Shown here piece after piece: positions 26,460 to 35,451 of a stretch of DNA of 64,000 bases. Origin of the DNA: Armatimonadota bacterium. GTDB taxonomy: Bacteria; Armatimonadota; Zipacnadia; Zipacnadales; JABUFB01. The stretch is taken from NCBI GenBank assembly GCA_013314775.1, contig JABUFB010000017.1:1-64000 (forward strand). Reading direction: 5' to 3'. The notes under the pieces are model-generated. The model did not search any database, was not told where the DNA came from, and was given only the letters and a program-made list of their open reading frames with translations. Positions within the stretch are counted from its first letter, which is position 1. Each line of letters starts with the position of its first letter. The position numbers and the translations under genes are program-made.

Positions 26460-28163
26460 CTAGGCCGACTCCGTCTTGGGGACCTTGGGCAGACGCACGG
26501 AGAACTGTGAGCCCTTTCCCACTTCCGTCCAGCTCAACCAGACTTCGCCACCGTGGGCTCTCGCAAGGTGGCGAACCAGGTACAGGCCAATGCCCGTGCC
26601 CTTGACCGCTTTGTGGTCCACGTCGTCGTCCACCATGTGGAACCGCTCGAAGATGCTCTCTCGGTGGCGCTCCGGGATCCCCAGACCCGGGTCCTTGACA
26701 TCGATGCGGATCGTGTCGCCCTCGTCCTCGGCGGAAACGGTGATCGTGCCTCCATCCGGCGAGTATTTCACTGCGTTGCCCAGGAGGTTGTCCAGGATCT
26801 GATAGACCTTGTCCTCGTCGGCTTCGATGAGAACGAAATCCTCGGGCACTTCGTTGACCAGCCGGTGACGCGTTGTGCCCTGCTGCTGGGTGCGCACAAC
26901 ACGGGCCACAACCTGATGGATACTGACTTCGCTGATCTGCATGTCCAGCGCGCGCCCCGACTCGATCCGCGAGACGTTGAGCAGGTCGCTGATCAGCCGG
27001 GTCAGACGATCGCACTCCTGGTCGATAATCGTGTAGAACTCGTATCGGGTCTCACTGTCGTACAGGTCGCCGTTGGGGTCGTCCAGGAGGGTGGCGGTGA
27101 AGCCCTTGATGGATGTGAGCGGCGTGCGCAGTTCGTGGGAGACGGTGGAGACGAAGGCCGTCTTCATGCGCTCCACCTGGCGAATCTCGGTGATGTCCGT
27201 GAAGATCGCCACGATATTCGCAACTTCGCCGTTGTCGCCGCCCATCAGGGTGGCTTCTGCCTTGTAGATGCGATGGCCCTCTTCGTCGCTGATCTCCCGG
27301 CTCATCTCCTGCCGTGCCTGAAGCGCCTCGTGCAGGAACACTCGCACCGATTCGAGAGGAATGACCTCATCGATGGGGCGGGCCTGGTATTCCTGGTGCG
27401 GGATGTGCAGCATGTCACAGGCGGCCTTGTTGATCAGCCGCAGTTTCCCCGCGATGCTGACCACAATGACCCCCGAATGGATGCTTTCGAAGGTGCTCTC
27501 GAGCTGCTCCTTGACCTCAGTGAGCTCGATGTAGAGCTGGGCGTTGGAGATGATTGCGGCAGCCTGGTCTGACAACATCTCCAGGAGCCGGACGTCATCC
27601 TCATTGAAATCCTGGTCATAGCGCTTATTGAACACGTGCATGACGCCGATCACGCGCTCGTCAACAACGCGCTCCTCTTCGTCGCGCTGCTTGATGATAA
27701 GCGGGACGGCGATGCCGTTGTGAATGCGCAGGAGGGAGACTTCTGCGTCGAGGGTGCGAGGATCGTTGAGCGCGTCATTGTAGATCGCGCTCTCACCTGA
27801 ACGGAATACGAGGCCGCTGATGCCCTGGTCAGGGCTGATCCGCAGTTCGCTGGCTTGTTCCTCGGTGATGCCCAGGGTGGGGGGCAAGACGACCAGTTCC
27901 CCGGCCTCGGCTTGGTACAGGAGCACCATGACTTTCTCAGCCTGCACGATCATCGCGACCTTGCTGATGAGTCGCGAAAGGGTCTTGCGCAGCTCAGGCT
28001 GAGTCACCACCACGGCCGGCATTTCGGCCATGGTGCTTGCAGTGCTCAGATCCTCTTCGAGGGCGCGTATCTTGCTCTGAAGCTCGGTGACTACCAGACG
28101 GTATCGCTCAAGCTCTTTTCGCAGGCTCTGAGGCTCGTCGGGAGGCAGGACGTCCTCTGGCAT
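26460..28163 (-). CDS. GAF-PAS sensor histidine kinase
   Basis: A 567-residue soluble kinase. In order: an N-terminal coiled coil (about residues 10-45), a GAF domain (about 50-215), a PAS domain (about 220-335, with LRLINKAACDMLHI), a HisKA domain with phospho-acceptor His near residue 342 in SHELRTPLTSIKGF, and a HATPase domain with N-box NLLGNAVKYSPDGG, G1 DPGLGIPERH and G2 GTGIGLYLVRHL. No membrane helix is present, so it senses a cytoplasmic signal. ATG 28163 follows AGGAGG with an 11-base gap. No response regulator is adjacent, making this an orphan kinase. Confidence 0.95.
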   Translation of the reverse strand: MPEDVLPPDEPQSLRKELERYRLVVTELQSKIRALEEDLSTASTMAEMPAVVVTQPELRKTLSRLISKVAMIVQAEKVMVLLYQAEAGELVVLPPTLGITEEQASELRISPDQGISGLVFRSGESAIYNDALNDPRTLDAEVSLLRIHNGIAVPLIIKQRDEEERVVDERVIGVMHVFNKRYDQDFNEDDVRLLEMLSDQAAAIISNAQLYIELTEVKEQLESTFESIHSGVIVVSIAGKLRLINKAACDMLHIPHQEYQARPIDEVIPLESVRVFLHEALQARQEMSREISDEEGHRIYKAEATLMGGDNGEVANIVAIFTDITEIRQVERMKTAFVSTVSHELRTPLTSIKGFTATLLDDPNGDLYDSETRYEFYTIIDQECDRLTRLISDLLNVSRIESGRALDMQISEVSIHQVVARVVRTQQQGTTRHRLVNEVPEDFVLIEADEDKVYQILDNLLGNAVKYSPDGGTITVSAEDEGDTIRIDVKDPGLGIPERHRESIFERFHMVDDDVDHKAVKGTGIGLYLVRHLARAHGGEVWLSWTEVGKGSQFSVRLPKVPKTESA

Positions 28164-28543
28164 CTGGAATGGTTCCTCCTGGAGCGCTTCTCGGCGACGC
28201 AACCTCTCCGCAGCCCCATCCGTGCGCCCAGCCGCTGGGACGAACTCACGCCCTGCTTACACCCTTGACCTTATAGGGGTGAGCAGGGGTGGAGCACCCC
28301 CGGCAGGCTCCCTGTGGTGCGTCTCGCCAGTGCTTGTAACAGGACATCAGGAAACCCGTGGCGCTGCCCGGATACTGATTCCGGACCGCAACTTCCACCG
28401 GCGCAATCGATGGATCGGCCAGAATGCAACGAGAGACCGTCCCCGATCCGAACGGGCCTGCGCTCAGGTGGGCACGCCCCGCAACCGGGCGCGGGAGTTC
28501 CCCTTGCCTCCGATGCCCCTGGCGGGTGAGTTCAGACTGGGCC

Positions 28544-28573
28544 ATTATAGTTAGTCTGTTTTCGGGGAGTCAA
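28544..28573 (-). promoter_or_regulatory. near-consensus minus-strand promoter
   Basis: TTGACT (28573-28568), an 18-base spacer and perfect TATAAT (28549-28544) read leftward toward the histidine kinase, whose ATG is about 375 bases away. Confidence 0.7.
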
Positions 28574-28836
28574 GGCGGCCCTGTTGCGCCATCAGGACCA
28601 TCGGTCCTGTGATGTGCGTGCCGGCCCCAGGAATGGGCCACAAGCATCGGAGGGGCGGCCAGACCGGGTGCGCGGTGAACGGCCTGTCGCCCCTGTCGGG
28701 GGCTCAAGCCGCGTCACGGGGCGACAATCCGCGGGCTTCCGCCCCCGGCTGCAGGCTGTGGGACAACGGCTGAGGGCATGCTGAACGCGAATTCGGTATC
28801 AATCGGAACGCGTCCACCAAAACCGATAGTCCTCTG

Positions 28837-28986
28837 TTACGCCACAAGCCGCGACACATGACGGCTTACCGCAACCGCGACCTCTTTGGGTTCAGCCACG
28901 CTGCCAACCGGAGTATGCTTCTCGCGCAATTCGCAGACAAGCTTCCGCAGGTGGTTCGGCTTTTTTCGGGAACTGTTGTCTTTCAC
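28837..28986 (-). CDS. possible small Spo0E-like protein
   Basis: A 49-residue frame starting at GTG 28986 (a longer frame extends to 29076). The sequence HLRKLVCELREKH then AEPKEVAVAVSRHVSRLV resembles the two-helix hairpin of Spo0E-type aspartyl-phosphate phosphatases. The signature SQELD is replaced by SRHVS, so phosphatase activity would be doubtful. The ribosome binding site is poor. It lies on the same strand as, and upstream of, the orphan histidine kinase. The coding status is uncertain. Confidence 0.25.
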   Translation of the reverse strand: MKDNSSRKKPNHLRKLVCELREKHTPVGSVAEPKEVAVAVSRHVSRLVA

Positions 28987-29184
28987 CCCTGAATCGCGCG
29001 GGATTCTCCGCACAGCTTTCACTGCCGGCTGGGGATGTGGTTTCCCTGTGACACTGACCACAGACCGGAGACACAATCGGGTACTTCGCGCGGTCAGACC
29101 CCTGCCTTCGGCCGCGTGTGCCGCCGACAGTGTTGCAAGCCGCCGATCAGGGCCACGCTCGGAGACTCAAGACCCGTTCGCTGC

Positions 29185-29850
29185 CTACTGTGACAGACCC
29201 ATGGGGCTGGACCCGCCTACCCGCCCTTGCCCCGCAGTGCTCGCTTCACCGGAGCTCATGCGGCCGCTGCCGTGGACGCTGAAAGGAAGTGACTGCCGCT
29301 GGCGGTACTCTCGGGACTCGCCGCGATACCAGGCAGGTGGCTGGTCGAGATCGGGCCGGCAGTGCTGGCACGGTCTGTAACCTTTGGCTTTGATCTGGGC
29401 CCGGCTCATGTGGGTGCCCGTGGTCTGCATCGTTTCGCGGTGAGCCAGGTCCGTCCCCTGTACAGCCAGTGTATAACCGCGGGTCTGTTTGGGCGCGTAG
29501 GGGCAGTTGAAGCGATGGTACCGCTTGTATCGCTCATCAAGGCAGTACTTGAACTGGGCCTGCTCGGACGCCTTGTCTTCCAGCCTGTCCAGGAAGACAG
29601 GGGGTGTCGAGGTGGTGGTGACGGAAGCCGGTGGAGACGGGGCAACCGGGGCAGGTGGCTGGGGTAGACGATATGACGGCACTGCCTCCGGCGATACCGG
29701 CATATCATCTGTGCGCTCGGCTTGCTCGTAGGGCTTGGCCACGTTGCAGCCCGCAAGGAGCGCAGCCAGCATCGAAGCTGCCAGTAGGGCAAAGGCGCTT
29801 TCTCTACGCAGACGCCTCCCGGGTTTCATGCTACGGTTACCTTTCGCCAT
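29185..29850 (-). CDS. lipoprotein with Ada-like cysteine motif
   Basis: A 221-residue lipoprotein. A basic N-terminus and hydrophobic stretch end in the lipobox LLAGC (Cys near residue 35), followed by a Pro/Ser/Thr-rich linker and a compact domain with YHRFNCPYAPK and YRPCQHCRPD. This four-Cys pattern resembles the zinc-binding N-terminal module of Ada proteins (C-x-C...C-x-x-C type), here placed outside the membrane rather than next to DNA. The function is unknown. The start is ATG 29850 with GGAG 10 bases upstream. The C-terminal 50 residues are low-complexity. Confidence 0.75.
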   Translation of the reverse strand: MAKGNRSMKPGRRLRRESAFALLAASMLAALLAGCNVAKPYEQAERTDDMPVSPEAVPSYRLPQPPAPVAPSPPASVTTTSTPPVFLDRLEDKASEQAQFKYCLDERYKRYHRFNCPYAPKQTRGYTLAVQGTDLAHRETMQTTGTHMSRAQIKAKGYRPCQHCRPDLDQPPAWYRGESREYRQRQSLPFSVHGSGRMSSGEASTAGQGRVGGSSPMGLSQ

Positions 29851-29938
29851 GCTCAATGTTCTCCATTTACCCTCGGCGCAACCATTTTACACGCAACCCG
29901 CCCCCTGTGCATCGTGTACTTTTGACAGGTGCGGGTAG

Positions 29939-29984
29939 CAAAAGAGGCGGCCTAAAGCCCAGCGTGAGGGCAAAAGGCCGCCTC
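29939..29984 (-). terminator. terminator of the peroxiredoxin gene
   Basis: A perfect 10-base stem GAGGCGGCCT (29944-29953) / AGGCCGCCTC (29975-29984); on the minus strand it is followed by TTTTGC. Confidence 0.8.
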
Positions 29985-30015
29985 GATGTCCAATGGCGGA
30001 GGGTGCGCCGGCGGG

Positions 30016-30756
30016 TTAGTTTTCCTCAAGCTTCTTGAAGCACAGGAACCAGTCCAGGCACTTGATCTCCCCGGCTTCGCCCTGTTTCATCCGCTCAGCC
30101 GCGCCGCCGCAGCTGCCCGGAGGCGGGATGATCACGTCGTCGCCAGGCTGCCAGTTGGCGGGAGTTGCTACACCGTGTTTCGCACTCGTCTGCAGGGAGA
30201 TCAGCAGGCGCATGATCTCATCCATATTCCGCCCATTTGTTAGCGGATAGTACAGGATCGCCTTCACGATGCCATTCGGGTCGATGATGAACACTGCGCG
30301 CACGGCTTCAGTGCCGCTGGCGCCCGGCTGAAGCATCCCGAACTGCTTGGCGACGTTGCCCATTGGGTCCGCGATGACGGGGAAGGTGATGGCCAAGCCT
30401 TTCATGCCATTCCACTCCACTTTTTCCTGGATCGTGCGCAGCCAGGCGATGTGGCTGTAAACGCCGTCAATGGACAGACCGATGAGCTGGCAGTTGCGGG
30501 CGGCGAACTCGTCCTGCATGGAGCCGAAAGTCATGAACTCCGTGGTGCAGACGGGGGTGAAATCGGCCGGATGGCTGAACAGAATGACCCACTTGCCTTT
30601 GTAGTCATCGGGGAAGTTGATGGTCCCCTGGGTCGTTGGGGCAGTGAAGGAGGGTGCGCGGTCACCGATCAGCGGAATGTTGGCCGCAGAGGCCAATGTG
30701 GACGCGAGCAGCACCAGTATAGACATTCCGGCCAGCAATCGAGCAAGTTTCGCCAT
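30016..30756 (-). CDS. exported Prx6-type peroxiredoxin
   Basis: A 246-residue thiol peroxidase. The peroxidatic Cys70 is in HPADFTPVCTTEF, and the long C-terminal dimerisation region is of the Prx6 family (AhpC-TSA plus 1-cysPrx_C domains). Three further cysteines near the C-terminus (GSCGG, KCLDWFLCFKK) could act as resolving residues. Unusually, it begins with a signal peptide (MAKLARLLAGMSILVLLASTLASA), so it should work outside the cytoplasm, where the electron donor is unclear. GGAG lies 10 bases before ATG 30756; the frame upstream is non-coding. It has its own promoter and terminator. Confidence 0.9.
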   Translation of the reverse strand: MAKLARLLAGMSILVLLASTLASAANIPLIGDRAPSFTAPTTQGTINFPDDYKGKWVILFSHPADFTPVCTTEFMTFGSMQDEFAARNCQLIGLSIDGVYSHIAWLRTIQEKVEWNGMKGLAITFPVIADPMGNVAKQFGMLQPGASGTEAVRAVFIIDPNGIVKAILYYPLTNGRNMDEIMRLLISLQTSAKHGVATPANWQPGDDVIIPPPGSCGGAAERMKQGEAGEIKCLDWFLCFKKLEEN

Positions 30757-30801
30757 ATCCGTCACACTCCAAATAATGATACATGGTTTCACGACGCCTG
30801 C

Positions 30802-30830
30802 ATTGTAGTCCCCCGGCGCCCCAGGCACAA
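30802..30830 (-). promoter_or_regulatory. promoter of the peroxiredoxin gene
   Basis: On the minus strand TTGTGC (30830-30825), a 17-base spacer and TACAAT (30807-30802) lie 45 bases before the ATG. Nothing else is recognisable in the 390-base gap to the next gene. Confidence 0.6.
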
Positions 30831-31148
30831 GGGCTCGTTTGGCGCTGAGCCCAGTCTCTCGGCTCGCGGGTCGGCGTCGAGGGCTCTTGATCGCGCTGAG
30901 CGAGACGTCTTTGCCCCCCCGCGAGCCATCGAAGACTTGTGTCGGGCGGCTCGGCCAGATGCGGTTCGAAAACGCCGCAACTCGGTTGGCAGAGGATTCT
31001 TGACGGGACTGCCATATTCGTTCACCTTGATGCCGGCGGGATACCTGAAGCATGTCGGCACGATAGCCGGCAGCCAGACAGGTGCGGGCCCTGGTTGCGG
31101 CGAATTGTGGTGCCGACCGAAGGCCGAGAGGCTCGATAGGAGTTGCGC

Positions 31149-32174
31149 ATGAAGATCATCGAGGCATCGGGCAACGCGCGGGCAATCGGCAGGGAAACCG
31201 GTGAGGCCACACGGGAGGAGATCGCCCAGCACCTGGACGCTTTCCCTCCAGTGAGCAACCGTGCCGAATGGGATCGGCGGAAGGGCGCTTTCATCGAGGT
31301 GCTCCGGGACATGCTCCCCCTGGTCTGGGAAGAAATGCAGGGCATGGCCGAAGGGGCGAACTGCTCCCTGGATGACATTTTGGCGCTGAACTGCCCGTTG
31401 TATGCCAGCGACAACGACCCTCGGGAGGGCTGCACCAACGTCGCTTTCGCGGACGGGCCGGACGGGCCACTGTGGGGCAAGAACAATGACGGCGGTGCGC
31501 CGGGCCAGGCGCGGCCCCCCTGCGGTAGACTGGTGCGCAGAGACGACGGTATTCCGCTGGTTGTGTTCACCTTCTGTGGAATGGTGGCCACGACAGACGG
31601 CATGAACGCCGAGGGGCTGGCAATGGGGTATTCGTCGGTGGGCAGCACGTACCAGCAGAGCGACCATCATGTCTTCATCCGCCTGTGGGCGTACGAGTGC
31701 ATGATGCGGGCACGCACCACGGCGGAATTCCTGCGGCTTTTCGGTAGCCGGCCCACACGTGGTAAGGGCTACAGTATCCTGTGCGTGGATGCGCATGGGA
31801 TGATGTGCTCCATCGAGGCACCGTGCCCGCTGATGCAGGTGCGCTTCCCGGAGGACGGCGCGCGGGTCATGAACTGCGTGAACTACTACCAGCTTCCGCA
31901 CTTGTGGAATGCCGACCGCAGGTCGGAGCCGGGAAAGCTCAACGCCATCGCACGCAGGCATACGCTGGACCAACTGGAGCAGTCGCTGCCGGATCTCGGC
32001 CTGGCGTCGATGCAGGCCGTCCTGCGGCGCCACGGGGACGTGTCCATTTGCCGGCACGGGCGCGGAGACGGAAGCCACACCGAGTACAGCATGATCGGCA
32101 TCCCGCGGCAGAGGAAGCTCCTGTACTGCCAGGGGTATCCCTGCCAACAGGAGTACTCAGAAATCACCTTCTAG
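31149..32174 (+). CDS. C45-family autoproteolytic acyltransferase/amidohydrolase
   Basis: A 341-residue Ntn-hydrolase of peptidase family C45 (penicillin acyl-CoA:6-APA acyltransferase-like). The Gly94-Cys95 pair in REGCTNVAF is where members self-cleave to expose the nucleophilic cysteine, followed by WGKNNDGG typical of the family. No signal peptide is present. Substrates of bacterial members are mostly unknown amides or peptides. AGGAG lies 6 bases before ATG 31149. It is 16 bases upstream of the URO-D-like gene, so the two are probably cotranscribed. Confidence 0.85.
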   Translation: MKIIEASGNARAIGRETGEATREEIAQHLDAFPPVSNRAEWDRRKGAFIEVLRDMLPLVWEEMQGMAEGANCSLDDILALNCPLYASDNDPREGCTNVAFADGPDGPLWGKNNDGGAPGQARPPCGRLVRRDDGIPLVVFTFCGMVATTDGMNAEGLAMGYSSVGSTYQQSDHHVFIRLWAYECMMRARTTAEFLRLFGSRPTRGKGYSILCVDAHGMMCSIEAPCPLMQVRFPEDGARVMNCVNYYQLPHLWNADRRSEPGKLNAIARRHTLDQLEQSLPDLGLASMQAVLRRHGDVSICRHGRGDGSHTEYSMIGIPRQRKLLYCQGYPCQQEYSEITF

Positions 32175-32190
32175 GCGCTCAGGAGAGGTC

Positions 32191-33420
32191 ATGGATAACC
32201 CGCGGGACATACAGATCATTCGCGACCTGGCGAAACAGTACGCCGAAATCGCGGCGAAACCGATCCAGGACGAGCGCCGGAACCTGTGGCGCAACCACAA
32301 CAGCCTCATCCGAACCCGGCCGCTGATCTACGTGCGGTGGCTGGCGGCGTGGAACGAACACCCGGATGCGACCCCGCGCTGCGAGGACCGCTTCTGGCAG
32401 GGGCACGAGCAGTTCCTCCGTCAGATGATCTTCCAGGACTGGATCGGGGACGACTACATCATTGAACCGTGGATCACTCAGCGCGCCTCGGTCCGGATTC
32501 CGGAGGGAAGCGTCTGGGGGGTCCCTTACGGGCGGATACCGCCCAACGTGCCCGGCGGCGCATGGAAAAACGATCCGCCGATCAAGTCGCCCGAGGACCT
32601 CGCGCGTCTGGTGAAACCCCGGCATGAGATCGACGAGGAGGCTACTCGGGTCAATCTGGCGCGGCTGCAGGACGCGGTGGGGGACATCCTGGCGGTGGAA
32701 CTCGACCGGCAGCCGGCGTGGACCGTGTGGCACGCGGACATCAGCACGGATCTGGGCTACTTGCGCGGCATTGACACCTTCATGATGGACATGCTGGACG
32801 ATCCAGGTTTCCTGCATGAGCTGGTGGGGTTCATGAGCCGGGGTATTCTGGAGGTGCACGAGCAGGCGGAGAAAGCGGGCGACTGGAGCCTGTCCAACCA
32901 CCAGAATCAGGCGATGCCGTATGCCCGAGAGCTGTCCGACCCGGCGGCGGGCGTCCACGGGGTAAGCCGGAAGGACCTGTGGGTGTTTTGTGCGGCCCAG
33001 GAGTTCGCGTTGGTGTCGCCAGCGATGCATGAAGAGTTCCTGTTCAACTACCAGTACCCGATCCTCGAAAAGTTCGGCCTCGTGGCGTATGGCTGCTGCG
33101 AGGACCTCACGCGCAAAGTGGAGATGCTCAGCAGGCTGCCCAATCTGCGGCGGATTGCGGTGGTTCCTGTGGCGGATGTGGCGAAGTCGGCCGAGGTGAT
33201 CGGCGAGAAGTACGTGTTCTCGTGGCGGCCGAACCCGTCGCAGATGATCTGCTGCGGCTGGGACCCGGATGGCATCCGGAAGGTGATCCGGGAGGGAATG
33301 GAAGCCAGCAAGGGCTGCCACGTGGACATCACACTGAAGGACGTGCAGACTGTGTTGCACAAGCCGGAGCTCCTGCGGGACTGGGTGGAGATCGTGCGTG
33401 GGATCACGGACGAGTATTGA
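32191..33420 (+). CDS. uroporphyrinogen decarboxylase-like protein
   Basis: A 409-residue TIM-barrel protein resembling the URO-D/methyltransferase superfamily, in the branch common in anaerobic and glycan-degrading bacteria rather than the haem enzyme. Recognisable parts are the N-terminal RNLWRNHNSLIRTRPLI, LVKPRHEIDEEA, CCEDLTRKVEMLSRLPNLRRI and VFSWRPNPSQM. The family includes corrinoid-dependent methyltransferases; no corrinoid protein is nearby, so the methyl donor or acceptor is unknown. AGGAG lies 8 bases before the ATG. It probably forms a two-gene operon with the C45 hydrolase. Confidence 0.75.
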   Translation: MDNPRDIQIIRDLAKQYAEIAAKPIQDERRNLWRNHNSLIRTRPLIYVRWLAAWNEHPDATPRCEDRFWQGHEQFLRQMIFQDWIGDDYIIEPWITQRASVRIPEGSVWGVPYGRIPPNVPGGAWKNDPPIKSPEDLARLVKPRHEIDEEATRVNLARLQDAVGDILAVELDRQPAWTVWHADISTDLGYLRGIDTFMMDMLDDPGFLHELVGFMSRGILEVHEQAEKAGDWSLSNHQNQAMPYARELSDPAAGVHGVSRKDLWVFCAAQEFALVSPAMHEEFLFNYQYPILEKFGLVAYGCCEDLTRKVEMLSRLPNLRRIAVVPVADVAKSAEVIGEKYVFSWRPNPSQMICCGWDPDGIRKVIREGMEASKGCHVDITLKDVQTVLHKPELLRDWVEIVRGITDEY

Positions 33421-33872
33421 CGGCGGACGGCGACCTCGGCCGTTCGGCTGGGCCGCATAGGGAACGCGCGTCGAGACGACTCGCAGGGACCCTATCCGGC
33501 TCGGCCGTCAGCCGTTCGCCCTCCGTGGCCCGGTTGAGACCCGTGCCTGTGGGGGACCGGCCATCCGTGATCGGATCGCTCCGCTCCGGGCGTCTTGGCG
33601 GATGCGAGAGACGTGTCGTCTGCCGTCACCGGGACAGGCGCTTCTGCCTGTCCGCCGTATCCCTTCTGTCGCCCCCTTTGGAGGCTTCCGGCCGAACATC
33701 GCCCGGTTGTTTCCCCTGGAGTCCCGCCCCTGGCTCTAGTCGGACGTCCCCTCCGGGGCCTAACGGCGAACACCCACACCTTTCTCCCCCGAAACATCCA
33801 CGAAACACCCTCCCTGTAGCCTGATGCCATTCACCCAGTCAGCGGGAATTGGCCGAGCATGGAGGATGCAAG
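33421..33872. other. intergenic region with two large inverted repeats
   Basis: No gene is seen. A long imperfect stem pairs 33445-33462 (CGGCTGGGCCGCATAGGG) with 33490-33507 (CCCTATCCGGCTCGGCCG); 15 of 18 positions complement. A second, perfect stem pairs GGACAGGC (33632-33639) with GCCTGTCC (33646-33653). The first lies just after the URO-D-like stop codon and may end transcription or protect the mRNA; neither has a T-run. No clear promoter for the Amt gene was found. Confidence 0.5.
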
Positions 33873-35210
<1,338 letters not shown>

Positions 35211-35239
35211 GCGGGGCCCAACCATGCGGGTGATGGAGC

Positions 35240-35270
35240 AGGGCCCGGCGATGGAGGCCGGGCCCTTTCT
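35240..35270 (+). terminator. intrinsic terminator after amt
   Basis: A perfect 10-base stem AGGGCCCGGC (35240-35249) / GCCGGGCCCT (35257-35266) with a 7-base loop, followed by TTCTG. Confidence 0.75.
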
Positions 35271-35451
35271 GATTCAGCTGCAGGCTGGATAAAGCAGCCC
35301 GTCTATCCCTCACTATTGGTGAGCGTCTGGCAGTTGGCGCCGTTGCCATCCGGCAAGACCGGGCCGGATAGGTCCGGCGTGTCGTGCCGACGCGCTGTCC
35401 TGTGTGTCCCATCCGAAGGATCTACGGCTGCGCATTCACGGAGAGCCCGAG

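Larger units (their letters stand above)
28164..29184. other. gene-poor kilobase upstream of the kinase
   Basis: No recognisable gene is seen apart from one doubtful small frame (28837-28986). A strong minus-strand promoter lies at 28544-28573. From it, either the kinase is expressed with a leader of about 370 bases, or a small RNA or a 99-residue Cys-containing frame (28246-28545, no family) is made. No tRNA, riboswitch or repeat array was identified. Confidence 0.5.

Noticed and set aside
28341-28400. Possible signal recognition particle RNA core around a GGTCCGGAA-like string on the minus strand
   Set aside because: The conserved GGAAGGAAGCAGCC-like apical sequence is absent.
29089-29103. 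GCGGTCAGACCC shared with 8521-8532
   Set aside because: A single 12-base match between two intergenic regions in GC-rich DNA; too little to call a repeat family.
30960-30985. GGTTCGAAAACGCC resembling a tRNA T-arm
   Set aside because: The flanking bases do not pair as a five-base stem, and no acceptor, D or anticodon arms are found.
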